From the NCBI GenBank assembly GCA_963717125.1, contig CAVQVG010000020.1:372001-436000 (forward strand): a DNA stretch of 64,000 nucleotides, in the 5' to 3' direction. Every line of letters begins with the position of its first letter. Positions within the stretch are counted from its first letter, which is position 1. This DNA comes from RYN-230 sp963717125 (GTDB lineage Bacteria > Actinomycetota > Actinomycetes > Streptosporangiales > Streptosporangiaceae). A program made the position numbers and the translations under genes. Shown here piece by piece: positions 1-8,727 of the stretch. Under the pieces are notes generated by a model. The model ran no database searches and was not told the DNA's origin. It saw nothing but the letters and a program-made list of their open reading frames with translations.

Positions 1-715
1 GGTCGGCCAGCGCTATCGGGCAGTTGTGCGCGGCTATTTCGGCGGCCGCGTCAACGAGATAGCTCTGCGCCATGTTGTTACCCGCATCCGTCCGGGTGAG
101 ATCCGGATAGCGGCTGAAGGCCCGCACCGCCTGCATGTTCTCCTGGTGGGCCAGCTCGGTTTGGCCCAGCGAGTAACGCAGTCCCGCTTCGTTGCGGAGC
201 GCAGCCGCCCGGGAGTCCGGGGTAGCCCCGTGCGCGGTCACCGCCCGCCCGAAGTATTTCAGCGCCTGGGAATTGCTGCCGGTAGCGGCGAGCGCCTTGC
301 CCACCTGCACGTATTCGAAGCTGGACACTTGCTGAGGGGCCAGGTTGCCGATGATGAGCTGCGCTGCCTCCGCGTACGACGTCAGCTCGTCCTGGAACTG
401 CACCTGGGTATCGAGCAGTAACGTGCCCGTGAGCGGCGCGGTGGCCCGTTTCTCAGCCGCGGGCTCCTGCTCGATATCCACCACCACCGTGAGCAATTCC
501 TGCTGCTGGGCGGCGACTTTCTGCTCGTCCGCTGCCGCTATCTGGCCATGCGCGTACAAGGCGGCGAATGTGCCCGCCACAGCAGTGACGAGCACAGTGA
601 GGGCGGGCAGCACAACGTTGCCTGCGTTCTGCTGCAGCCATCCGGCGGTCCGCTGCCACCGCGTTCGCGGCTGATCACCGTCCGGGGCATTTTCGGCATC
701 AGTAGTGGCGGCCAT
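1..715 (-). CDS. Membrane-anchored protein with helical repeat-like domain (C-terminus outside window)
   Basis: Partial gene: it starts at the ATG at 715-713 and reads off the left edge with no stop, leaving 238 codons. A polar N-terminus of about 30 residues is followed by one hydrophobic segment (about 33-55, rich in V, L, A and T), then a soluble part. The soluble part contains YVQVGKALAATGSNSQALKYFGRA, split here as YVQVGKALAATG and ALKYFGRA, which resembles a tetratricopeptide repeat and is followed by a second helical pair. It is probably a single-pass membrane protein with a TPR-like cytoplasmic or extracellular domain. I do not recognise the family and assign no function. Confidence 0.7.
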   Translation of the reverse strand, partial: MAATTDAENAPDGDQPRTRWQRTAGWLQQNAGNVVLPALTVLVTAVAGTFAALYAHGQIAAADEQKVAAQQQELLTVVVDIEQEPAAEKRATAPLTGTLLLDTQVQFQDELTSYAEAAQLIIGNLAPQQVSSFEYVQVGKALAATGSNSQALKYFGRAVTAHGATPDSRAAALRNEAGLRYSLGQTELAHQENMQAVRAFSRYPDLTRTDAGNNMAQSYLVDAAAEIAAHNCPIALAD

Positions 716-826
716 CTCGCATTCCCCCCAGGACCAAAGCACCAGCACGGACCGAACCGGATCGTACCTTCTGCCGTGTCACTAGATATCAGCACGCGGC
801 CGCTGTGGACAGGGGAAGGCGGCACA

Positions 827-1606
827 TCACGTCTCTTTTGGTAGCTCTACCCCGCTGAGCTCGGCGCAGCTGGCCAGCAACTGGTCCTGCACCGCGTGGC
901 TGGCCGCCGCCGGGTGGACCTGGCGCGGCCGCTGGTGGTAGAAGTACTGGCCGGTCACGGTGGCCGCCGGGTCGTCGCTCACGGCCAGCCAGGCCTGGGT
1001 GACCGGCGCCTGGGACATGTCGTCCGGCGCGCCGGGGCCGCCCATCCGGGTCGGCACCCAGCCCGGCTCCAGCGCGTTGCTGAGCACGTCGGGCCAGCGC
1101 CGGGCCACCGCGAAGGCCAGCACCACGTCGAACAGCTTGGAGTCCGAGTAGGCCTGCGCGCCGTTCCACGGGCGGCCGACCCACTGCAGGTCGGACACGT
1201 CGGCATTGCCCGCCCGGTGCATGCCTGAACTCAGGTACACCAGCCGGGACGGCCGGGTCATCAGCGCGGTGAGCAGGTACGGCGCGAGCACGTTGACGGC
1301 GAACACCTGGCTCAGCCCGTCCACGGTCGGCCGGCGCTGCGGCTCCCGGTAACCGATCCCGGCGTTGTGGATCACGGCGTCGTACCGGCCGAGCTCATTC
1401 GCGGCGGCGGCGGCTTCCCGCATGCCCGCGATGCTGGCCAGGTCCCCGGTCACCACGTGCGCCGCCGCGGGCAGCGCGGCTTTCGCCTCTTGGCCCCGGC
1501 TGCTGTTGCGTGCGTGCAGGGTGACCTCGTGCCCGTCGCCGGCCAGGAGCCGGGCCGCCATCAGGCCGAGCCCGTCCGCCGATCCAGTGATCATTACCTT
1601 CGCCAT
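827..1606 (-). CDS. Short-chain dehydrogenase/reductase (SDR)
   Basis: 259-residue Rossmann-fold oxidoreductase. The N-terminus MAKVMITGSADGLG carries the TGxxxGxG dinucleotide-binding motif, HNAG stands for the NNAG motif, and the catalytic pair appears as AYSDSK (YxxxK) preceded by a YLSSG serine segment. The family reduces or oxidises many alcohols and carbonyls with NAD(P), and the substrate cannot be read here. The 79-base gap to the divergent ABC transporter start (1685) would hold both promoters. The longer upstream reading frame on this strand is antisense to the ABC gene and was not used. Confidence 0.85.
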   Translation of the reverse strand: MAKVMITGSADGLGLMAARLLAGDGHEVTLHARNSSRGQEAKAALPAAAHVVTGDLASIAGMREAAAAANELGRYDAVIHNAGIGYREPQRRPTVDGLSQVFAVNVLAPYLLTALMTRPSRLVYLSSGMHRAGNADVSDLQWVGRPWNGAQAYSDSKLFDVVLAFAVARRWPDVLSNALEPGWVPTRMGGPGAPDDMSQAPVTQAWLAVSDDPAATVTGQYFYHQRPRQVHPAAASHAVQDQLLASCAELSGVELPKET

Positions 1607-1684
1607 GCGCGGGTCCTCTCCCCCGGCCGGGCGGCCGGTCCCTACCAGGGTGCCGCATCGCCCAGCGGCTACGATGTGCAGGCC

Positions 1685-2683
1685 ATGAGCACCGCACCCG
1701 CGACCGCGCACAGCACCGGCCGCCCCGACGGCCAGCCCAGCGCGATCATCCACACCGAGGACCTGACCAAGGTCTATCCGGGCACCGATTTCGCCGCGGT
1801 GGACCGGCTGAACCTGGACGTGCAGGCCGGTGAGATCTTCGGCCTGCTGGGGCCGAACGGCGCCGGGAAGACCACGACCGTGGGCATCCTCACCACCCGG
1901 GTGGTACCGACCTCCGGGCGGGCCTTCCTGGCCGGCGTGGACGTCGCGGCGCACCCGGCGCTGGCCAAGCAGACGAGCGGGATCGTGTCCCAGCAGAACA
2001 CGCTGGACCGGCAGCTCACCGTCTGGGAGAACCTGTACTTCCACGGCCGGCTGTTCGGCATGGGGGCCAAGGCCTCCCGGCAGACCGCCGATGAGCTGCT
2101 CGAGCAGTTCCAGCTGTCCAAGTGGGCCAAGGCCTCGGTCTACGCGCTGTCCGGCGGCATGGCCCAGCGGCTGATGGTGGCCCGCGCCATCTTCCACCGC
2201 CCCTCGGTGCTGTTCCTGGACGAGCCCACCGCGGGACTGGACCCGCAGAGCCGGCTCGCGCTGTGGGATCTGCTCCGCGAGCTGCACGGCGAGGGCCAGA
2301 CGATCCTGCTCACCACGCACTACATGGAGGAAGCGGACCAGCTCTGCGACCGGGTCGCGATCATGGACCACGGAAAGATCCTGGCCCTGGACACGCCGGC
2401 CGCGCTCAAGCAGAGCGTCGGCGCCGACACGGTGGTCACGGTGAAGACGGCGGGCGACACCGCCCGGCTGGCCGAGCTGCTGAGCCAGGACGTCAACGGC
2501 GTCACCCGGACCCGGCTGGTGGACGGCGGGGTCCAGCTGCACATGCAGGGCGGCGACCGGCTGGTGCCGCGGATCGTGCTGGCCGCGGAGCGCGGCGGGT
2601 TCGACCTCGTCGACCTGTCGATCTCCGAGCCGAGCCTGGAGACCGTGTTCATCAACCTGACCGGCAAGGAGCTGCGGGACTGA
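1685..2683 (+). CDS. ABC transporter ATP-binding protein, DrrA (daunorubicin resistance) type
   Basis: 332-residue ATPase. Walker A is GPNGAGKTT (about 57-65), the signature is LSGGM followed by AQRL (about 156), and Walker B with its Asp/Glu is VLFLDEPTAG (about 175). The C-terminal extension after residue about 240 is typical of DrrA-like drug and lipid exporters. The stop overlaps the next start (TGATG), so it is translationally coupled to the permease at 2683. Together they would form an ABC-2 type exporter. The start was placed at the ATG (1685) because upstream codons are antisense to the neighbouring SDR. The exported substrate is unknown. Confidence 0.93.
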   Translation: MSTAPATAHSTGRPDGQPSAIIHTEDLTKVYPGTDFAAVDRLNLDVQAGEIFGLLGPNGAGKTTTVGILTTRVVPTSGRAFLAGVDVAAHPALAKQTSGIVSQQNTLDRQLTVWENLYFHGRLFGMGAKASRQTADELLEQFQLSKWAKASVYALSGGMAQRLMVARAIFHRPSVLFLDEPTAGLDPQSRLALWDLLRELHGEGQTILLTTHYMEEADQLCDRVAIMDHGKILALDTPAALKQSVGADTVVTVKTAGDTARLAELLSQDVNGVTRTRLVDGGVQLHMQGGDRLVPRIVLAAERGGFDLVDLSISEPSLETVFINLTGKELRD

Positions 2684-3567
2684 TGACCACCTCGCTGACC
2701 CCGCAGGCGACCCGGCAGCGGATCGGCGGCGGGCCGACCCGGTCCGTGGCCGCCGCCAGCTGGACCACCCTCGGCGCGCTCATGCTGCGTGACCTGGTCG
2801 TGCTGCGCAAGCACTGGTGGGAGTTCGTGCTGCGCACCATCATCCAGCCATTCCTGCTCTGCTTCGTGTTCCTGTTCGTGTTCCCGAAGATCGGCCAGGG
2901 GATCGGCGGTGGGCACGGCACGGCGGCCGAGTCCGCGTTCGCCACCATCCTGGTCCCCGGCGTGGTCGGCATCTCGATCATGTTCCAGGGCGTGCAGTCC
3001 ATCGCCCTGAACATGGCGCAGGAGTTCGGCATCACCCGGGAGATCGAGGACCGGGTGCAGGCACCCTGCCCCATCTGGCTGGTGGCCGTGGCCAAGGTGC
3101 TGTCGGGCGCGGCCCAGGGCGTGATCTCGGCCATCATCGTGCTGCCGATGGCCTCGGTCGTGCACGCGCCCGGGGTGCAGGCGCACATCTCGCTGCACTG
3201 GTGGATCATCTTGACGCTCGTGCCGCTGGCCTGCATCGCCATGGCTGGCCTGGGGCTGATCCTGGGCACCAGCTTCGAGCCGCGGAACATCGGGCTGATG
3301 TTCGGCTTCATCATCCTGCCGATCACGTTCCTGGGCTGCACCTACTACTCGTGGACCCGGCTGGCCCCGGTGCAGATAGGCGGCTGGCCCTGGCTGCAGA
3401 CTGTCGTGCTGATCAACCCGCTGGTCTACGTGAACGAGGGGATGCGGGCCGCGTTCACCCTGGCCCCGCACATGCACCTGTACGTGATCTACCCGGTGAT
3501 GGCCGGGTTCGCGGTGGTGTTCCTGGCCATCGGGCTGCGCAACTTCCGGCGCCGCGTGCTGTCCTAG
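2683..3567 (+). CDS. ABC-2 type transporter permease, DrrB-like
   Basis: 294-residue integral membrane protein with about six hydrophobic segments (first at LLCFVFLFVFP) and the ABC-2 pattern in the middle (AQEFGITREIEDR, then the PICWL-like segment PIWLVAVAK). It partners the ATPase immediately upstream (one-base overlap) to make a homodimeric exporter of the daunorubicin-resistance type. Its stop overlaps by four bases the stop of the convergent diol dehydratase reactivase gene, so there is no room for a separate bidirectional terminator between the two units. Confidence 0.92.
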   Translation: MTTSLTPQATRQRIGGGPTRSVAAASWTTLGALMLRDLVVLRKHWWEFVLRTIIQPFLLCFVFLFVFPKIGQGIGGGHGTAAESAFATILVPGVVGISIMFQGVQSIALNMAQEFGITREIEDRVQAPCPIWLVAVAKVLSGAAQGVISAIIVLPMASVVHAPGVQAHISLHWWIILTLVPLACIAMAGLGLILGTSFEPRNIGLMFGFIILPITFLGCTYYSWTRLAPVQIGGWPWLQTVVLINPLVYVNEGMRAAFTLAPHMHLYVIYPVMAGFAVVFLAIGLRNFRRRVLS

Positions 3568-5276
3568 CGTCCGGCCGAGGCGGCCAGGGCCAGGCCGAGG
3601 GCGGCGGCGTGCCGGTGGCCGGCTGATGGCCCGGGCAGCGTGCCGCCGACGTTGCCCCGGCCGGCCGTGACGCCGTCGGGCAGCGCCCGGAGCAGGACGC
3701 CGAGCAGTTCGTCGTCGCCCGCTGGCCCGCCGACGATCAGCACCTGCCGGCCGGGCTGGGCGCCAACCGCGCCGAGCGCGCCGACCGCGCGGAGCAGGTT
3801 GGCCGCGAACACGGCCTGCTTGAGCCGGAGCCGGAGCGCCCGCCACTCGGCCGGGCTGTGCCGCCGGTCGAACGGGAGCAGCCCGGCCGGGCCGGGGGCG
3901 GCCAGCATGCCGAGCGCGGCGGCGGCCGCGGGCCGGTCCAGGAAACCGCGGCTGCCGTCCTCGGCCTCGAACTGCTGGCTGCCGGTGACCCGCAGGCACG
4001 GGCCCCGCTTGACCCAGTCGGCCGCGGCCCGCGGCAGGCCGAGCAGTTCCGCCACGGCCGCGGTGAGCAGGTCGCCCGCGCCCGCCGCCACCACCTCGCC
4101 GTCCGGCGCGATGACGTCGATGGTGCCCGCGCCGACGTCCACCACCACGGCGTCGTCCCGCGCGCCCGGCGTGGTCCCCGCGCCCAGCCGGGCCGCCGCG
4201 GGCTCGCTGATCAGGCAGTCCACCGGGCGGCCGAGCAGTTCGCCGAGCAGCGCCGCGTGGTCCAGGCCGGCCGCGGCGCGGTGCAGCGAGGCGGCCAGCA
4301 CGGTGCGGCCGGTGCTGCCCCGGCGGGCGGTGGCGCTGTCCGCGACCTGGGCCAGGTCCAGCGCGAACAGGTCGTCCACCGGGGTCTCGCCGGCCGCGGT
4401 GCCCAGCGCGCTGACGCGGCCCGGCGGCCAGCCGCCCAGCTCGGCGCATGCCTCCCGGAGCGGGACCCGGCGCTCCCCGGTGAGCAGCCACGGTTCGGCG
4501 GGCCCGGCGGGCCCGGCCGCGCCGTCGCCGGCCGGGCCAGCCAGCCCGATCACCGCGTTGGAGTAGTCCAGCAGCAGGCGGCTCAGCGTGACCGCATCCG
4601 CCGCTTCCGAGTCGCCGAGCCGCAACGCGGCGCCCAGCGCGACCGGGTCGGTGAGCATGGTGAGCGGCTGCCCGGGCGCGCGGACCTCGACCGCGAGCAG
4701 CGGGCAGCTAGCAGCGGCCGCGGTGTCCACCTGGTCCAGCACCGGCACCGGGGCAGCCAGCCGGTTGGCGATGAGCACACCCTCGTCCCCGGCCGCCAGC
4801 ACCGCGCCGACCGGCACCCCGGCGCCGAGCAGCCGCCGCACCTGGCCGGCCGCCGCCGAGTAGCCGAGCCCGGGCGGCACCAGCACGACCTGCGGCCCGT
4901 CCGGAAGTGCTGGCCGCGGGCCCGCCCCGGCTGAGGCGTCCAGCGTGAGCGGGCGGCCGACGCAGGTGCCCGCGCCGCCCGGCGTGGCCACGCCCGCGGC
5001 CAGCACCCGGAGCCGGCCGGTGCGCGGCGGCAACGCCGGAACGGCCAGCGTCGCGGTGTGCACCGCGCGCAGCGGGGCGATGCTGGCCCCGGTGACCTGG
5101 ACGCCGAGGCGCCGCTCCACCCGGCGGACCAGCGCCGCCGCTCCGTGCACCGACTCGGCCGAGCCCTTGCGGCCCCGGGTCGGCAGCAGGCTGGTGCCGA
5201 GCAGCCGCCCGCCGCTCAGCACCGCCACCTCGGTGGTCGCGTTGCCGATGTCGACCCCGGCGACGACGGTCGTCAT
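3564..5276 (-). CDS. Diol/glycerol dehydratase reactivase, large subunit (DdrA/PduG-like)
   Basis: 570-residue actin/Hsp70-fold ATPase that releases damaged cobalamin from B12-dependent diol dehydratase so that fresh adenosylcobalamin can bind. Evidence: N-terminal phosphate-loop motif GVDIGNATTEVAV, an interdomain DASAGAG region, the second phosphate motif VVDVGAGTIDV, and the position directly after pduE. The ATG (5276) overlaps the pduE stop as ATGA. It is slightly shorter than the roughly 610 residues of enterobacterial PduG. No gene for the small subunit (DdrB/PduH) is present in the window, so exchange may use a large-subunit-only form or an unlinked partner. Confidence 0.9.
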   Translation of the reverse strand: MTTVVAGVDIGNATTEVAVLSGGRLLGTSLLPTRGRKGSAESVHGAAALVRRVERRLGVQVTGASIAPLRAVHTATLAVPALPPRTGRLRVLAAGVATPGGAGTCVGRPLTLDASAGAGPRPALPDGPQVVLVPPGLGYSAAAGQVRRLLGAGVPVGAVLAAGDEGVLIANRLAAPVPVLDQVDTAAAASCPLLAVEVRAPGQPLTMLTDPVALGAALRLGDSEAADAVTLSRLLLDYSNAVIGLAGPAGDGAAGPAGPAEPWLLTGERRVPLREACAELGGWPPGRVSALGTAAGETPVDDLFALDLAQVADSATARRGSTGRTVLAASLHRAAAGLDHAALLGELLGRPVDCLISEPAAARLGAGTTPGARDDAVVVDVGAGTIDVIAPDGEVVAAGAGDLLTAAVAELLGLPRAAADWVKRGPCLRVTGSQQFEAEDGSRGFLDRPAAAAALGMLAAPGPAGLLPFDRRHSPAEWRALRLRLKQAVFAANLLRAVGALGAVGAQPGRQVLIVGGPAGDDELLGVLLRALPDGVTAGRGNVGGTLPGPSAGHRHAAALGLALAASAGR

Positions 5277-5644
5277 CGGGTCAGGCCGCGCCGTTCGTAC
5301 ACCTCGGCCGCCTCGGTGAGCAGCGCGGCGCACCGGGGCAGGCCGCGCCCGGCCAGCGAGGTGGCCAGCTCGGTCAGCTCGGCCGGGGTGGACCGGCCCG
5401 GCCGCAGCGCGTCGTAGATGGCCAGCACCTCGTCGTCGCCCAGCCCGGTCAGCTCGGCGGCCCGGCGCAGGTTCTCGGCCAGCTGCGCGTTGCCGTGCCG
5501 CTCGGCCACCACCGCCTGGGTCTCCAGCGAATCCGGGTGGATGCGCAGGTCGGGCACGCCGATCTCGCCGCGCCGGACCGCGTCCAGGGTCAGCTCGCCG
5601 ACCGGCCGCCCGGACAGCCCCCGCACGCCAGAGTCGCCGCTCAC
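5273..5644 (-). CDS. Diol/glycerol dehydratase small subunit (PduE-like)
   Basis: 123-residue gamma subunit of the adenosylcobalamin-dependent dehydratase. The start is a GTG at 5644 that overlaps the stop of the large-medium fusion as GTGA, and the stop overlaps the reactivase ATG as ATGA. Family features include TLDAVRRGEIGVPDLRIHPD followed by QAVVAERHGNAQLAENLRRAAEL, which is the conserved core of PduE/DhaB3. The N-terminus lacks the amphipathic encapsulation helix found on Salmonella PduE. That suggests, by inference, that this enzyme may not be targeted to the shell lumen by its small subunit. Confidence 0.88.
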   Translation of the reverse strand: MSGDSGVRGLSGRPVGELTLDAVRRGEIGVPDLRIHPDSLETQAVVAERHGNAQLAENLRRAAELTGLGDDEVLAIYDALRPGRSTPAELTELATSLAGRGLPRCAALLTEAAEVYERRGLTR

Positions 5645-7896
5645 TGCAGCCCCTCCCGGGACAGCTCCTCGGCCGGCCCGCCGGGCCGGACCCAGGCCCG
5701 TTCCAGCGCCATCAGCGCGATCACCGTGGTGTGGTAGCGGGCCTCGATGGCCTCGTCGGAGTAGGGGTTGCGGGCCGGGTCCGGGTTGCCGCCCTTGGCG
5801 TGCCGGGCCGCGTTCGCGCCGAGCAGCCGGTACAGCTCCGGCGTGACCGAGGGGGCCACCGAGTACAGCTCCAGGTTGGCCAGCGGGGCCAGGTCCCGGC
5901 GGTGGATCAGCGCGGTGCCCTTGCCCTGCAGCCCGATGCCGATGCCCGAGCCGGCCAGCCGGGCCGCGGCCAGCCCGATCCGGCCCAGGTCCACGGTGTC
6001 GTTGAACCGGACCACCCGGCCGGTGCAGCCCTCTTCCTCCAGCCCGGCCAGCAGCTCGCTGAGCACCTCGGGGACGGTGCGCCCGGACAGCGAGCGCCAC
6101 ACGTCCCGGCCGACCGCGGGCGATACGCCGATCACCACGTCCCGCGGGTCCTGGCCCGGCTGGGCCGGGCCGGCCGGCCCGAGCAGCCCGGCGGCGGCCG
6201 CGGTGGCCTGCTCGGCGCGCAGGTCGGCGACCCCGCGGGCCTGCCGGATGGCGTCGATCTCGGCCTGCCGGGCCGGCCCGGGCTCGTACCCGCTGCCCGG
6301 GCCCGCGTAGTCGTTCGGGTCGGTGACCAGGGACAGCACCCGCAGGCTCTCGTCGAAGATGGCGGCCGTCTGCAGGTAGTCACCGGACAGCCGGGCCCGC
6401 GTCATCTCCATGATCTTCTCCGCGGCGTCCTCGTAGCCGGTCTCGTCCAGCGCGGCGACCACGTCGACCACGGTGAGGCCGCCCTCCCGGATGGCGTGCG
6501 CCGCGCCGACCACCGCGAGCGTGTCGGTCTCGCCCAGGTCCTTGGACCCGGCCGCGTCCACCGCCCGCTCGACGTGGTCGTCGGTGAAGTCGGCCAGCCC
6601 CAGGTGCCGGTACACCGCGCGGCACGCCCCGGCCGCCTCCCGGCGCAGCGCGGCGATCCGCCCGGCGGGCACCGTGCGCAGCCCGCCGTCCACCCCCCAG
6701 TCCCGCTGCATGGCCAGGAAGTCGTCGATGTCCTCGGCGTTGAAGTTGCTCGGGCCGAACATGTTGTCGTAGCGCTGGATGCTGCCGAACCCGCTGAACA
6801 CGAAGTCGGACCCGGCCAGCACGATGGGCAGGGTGCGCGAGGTCCGGCGCATGTCGGACTCGCTCATCAGCGCGTCGTTGCCGGAGCACGACTCGAGGTT
6901 GCGCATCATCACCATCAGGTTCTCGGCCATCAGCTCGCGCAGCCCGCCGGGCACCGACGCGGCCACGCTGGCCCCGTCGATGCCGCCGTTCTGCACGCCC
7001 TGGGCGCCGATGGCCCGGGCCAGGGCCACGCACCGGGCCTCCAGGTAGAGCATGGACTTTCCCTCGGCGCCGGCCATCAGCACCTCCGCGCCGGCCCCGG
7101 AGGACACCCGCATCTTCATCCCGCGGGAGGCGTAGGCCGAGGTGAGGAACGCCTTCGACCACGGTGTGTCGTCGCCGTCGGTGAACACCTGCTCGGTGCC
7201 GTACAGCGAGATGGTCTCCGCGTAGGAGGTCAGCCCGCGCATGCCGAGCTCGAGTTCCAGCGCCTCCTCCACCGAGCACTGGATCAGCACCCCAGGAGAG
7301 GCCACCGACGCGCCGATCAGGCAGGCCACGGCGTTGCTCGGCGCGTCGGCCAGCACCGGGACGGTGGTCTCGATCTCGCGGAAGCCAAACGCCGCGGCGG
7401 TGGCCGCGTCGGCCGCCAGCAGCAGCGGGTCGTCCAGCCGGTTGGTGACGTGCGCCTGGTTGCTCGGCGTGCGGCGGCCGCGCAGCTTGGTCATGGCCAG
7501 GCCGAGCTCGGCCGGCCGGAGCAGGGCCAGCACCCGGGCCAGCTTGGCCGGGGTGGCGCCCGCACTCAGCCGGATGATCTCGGCGCGGGGCACGTCCGGG
7601 CTGACCGCCCGGCGGGCGAACTCGGCGTCCGGCAGGCTCATCGCCTCCTCGGCCACGGTCAGGTCCAGGCCGTGCCGGGCGACGTACGCGTCGATCGAGT
7701 CGAAGTCCGGCTCGGCCACCCCGTCCAGTTCGGTCACCCGGCCGTCCTTGATCACCAGCCCGGGTTCCGGGTCGCCCGGCGAGCGCAGCGCGACCAGCCC
7801 GAGCCCCGGGTCCTCGACCGCGAACCCGTCCAGGTTGACCCGCTGCTGGTCCATGAACCGGACCCGGCCCACCGGCCGGTCCGCTGGTACTGCCAT
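5641..7896 (-). CDS. Fused large and medium subunits of B12-dependent diol/glycerol dehydratase (PduC-PduD fusion)
   Basis: 751-residue enzyme that dehydrates a vicinal diol (1,2-propanediol to propionaldehyde, or glycerol to 3-hydroxypropionaldehyde) with adenosylcobalamin. Residues about 1-555 match PduC. The substrate and metal site residues known from Klebsiella PduC are kept in QAHVTN, ETTV, YAET, QNGG, GND and DFVFSG, along with the marker segment FTDGDDTPWSKAFL. After a Pro/Ala-rich linker (about 570-590), residues about 590-751 match PduD (DVVIGVSPAVG, GLQGKGTALIHRRDLAPLANLE). RBS GAGGAG lies 6 bases before the ATG at 7896. The gap to the upstream regulator gene is 24 bases, so it is likely in the same transcript. 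The substrate cannot be settled from sequence. Confidence 0.93.
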   Translation of the reverse strand: MAVPADRPVGRVRFMDQQRVNLDGFAVEDPGLGLVALRSPGDPEPGLVIKDGRVTELDGVAEPDFDSIDAYVARHGLDLTVAEEAMSLPDAEFARRAVSPDVPRAEIIRLSAGATPAKLARVLALLRPAELGLAMTKLRGRRTPSNQAHVTNRLDDPLLLAADAATAAAFGFREIETTVPVLADAPSNAVACLIGASVASPGVLIQCSVEEALELELGMRGLTSYAETISLYGTEQVFTDGDDTPWSKAFLTSAYASRGMKMRVSSGAGAEVLMAGAEGKSMLYLEARCVALARAIGAQGVQNGGIDGASVAASVPGGLRELMAENLMVMMRNLESCSGNDALMSESDMRRTSRTLPIVLAGSDFVFSGFGSIQRYDNMFGPSNFNAEDIDDFLAMQRDWGVDGGLRTVPAGRIAALRREAAGACRAVYRHLGLADFTDDHVERAVDAAGSKDLGETDTLAVVGAAHAIREGGLTVVDVVAALDETGYEDAAEKIMEMTRARLSGDYLQTAAIFDESLRVLSLVTDPNDYAGPGSGYEPGPARQAEIDAIRQARGVADLRAEQATAAAAGLLGPAGPAQPGQDPRDVVIGVSPAVGRDVWRSLSGRTVPEVLSELLAGLEEEGCTGRVVRFNDTVDLGRIGLAAARLAGSGIGIGLQGKGTALIHRRDLAPLANLELYSVAPSVTPELYRLLGANAARHAKGGNPDPARNPYSDEAIEARYHTTVIALMALERAWVRPGGPAEELSREGLQ

Positions 7897-7920
7897 GGCC
7901 GCTCCTCAGATCGCTCTGGG

Positions 7921-8727
7921 CTATATGGCGCTGTGCGGGCGCAGCTCGATGACCCGGCCGCCGCCCGGGTCGGCCTGGCTGGCCCCGGCCGCACCGGGCG
8001 TGCGCACCACGATCCGGATCCGGTCGCCGCGGAACAGGTCCTGCGAGAACTCGAACGGCACGCCAGCGGAGTCGCTGGTGGTCCGGGTGATGGCGAGCAG
8101 CGGCGAGCCGGCCGGCACGTCCAGCACCTGCGCCTCGTCCGGCGACGCGGTGACCACCTCGATCTGCTCCACCGCCTCGGCCGGCCGGGTGCCGAAGTGC
8201 TCCTCGAGCAACTCGTAGACCGAACCGCCGAGCGGCAGCTCGAGCAGGCCGAGGAACCGGTCCGCGGGGAACCGGGCGTGCTCCACCACGATCGGGCTGC
8301 CGTCGGCCAGCCGGATCCGGTTCAAGTCGACGACCAGGTCGCCGCGGCGCAGGCCGAGCGCGCGGGCCACCGGCTCCTCCGCGGCGGACAGCCCGGCGCT
8401 GAGCACCCGGGTGCCGGCCACCACGCCCTGGCTGCGCAGCAGCGCGGGCACCCCGACCACCCGCGAGGTGTCCCGCTCGATCTTGTCCTTGCTGACGAAC
8501 GTGCCGCCGCCCCGGCCGGGCACCCGCCGGACCGCGCCGCTGTCGGCCAGCACGGCCAGCGCCTGGCGCAGTGTGGCCCGGCTGACCCCCAGGTCCACGG
8601 CCAGCGCGCGCTCCGCGCCGAGCCGCTGCCCGGGGCGCAGCTGCCCGGCGGCGATCCGCTCGGCCAGCACCCGCCGCACGTCCTCGGCCGTCCGCCCGGC
8701 GGCGGCGCCCGCAGCTTCTCCGCGCAT
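7921..8727 (-). CDS. GntR-family regulator, HutC subfamily (UTRA domain), probable BMC locus repressor
   Basis: 268-residue protein. The N-terminal winged helix-turn-helix (LGAERALAVDLGVSRATLRQAL, with the RATLRQ recognition helix typical of GntR) is followed by a UTRA effector domain (about 95-250, including LADGSPIVVEHARFP). The ATG at 8727 overlaps the preceding SDR stop by one base (TGATG), so it is made from the same message as the shell genes and would be autoregulated. A perfect palindrome at 15835-15849 next to the operon -10 box is the obvious candidate operator. The effector is presumably a pathway substrate such as an amino alcohol or diol (inference). Confidence 0.9.
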   Translation of the reverse strand: MRGEAAGAAAGRTAEDVRRVLAERIAAGQLRPGQRLGAERALAVDLGVSRATLRQALAVLADSGAVRRVPGRGGGTFVSKDKIERDTSRVVGVPALLRSQGVVAGTRVLSAGLSAAEEPVARALGLRRGDLVVDLNRIRLADGSPIVVEHARFPADRFLGLLELPLGGSVYELLEEHFGTRPAEAVEQIEVVTASPDEAQVLDVPAGSPLLAITRTTSDSAGVPFEFSQDLFRGDRIRIVVRTPGAAGASQADPGGGRVIELRPHSAI

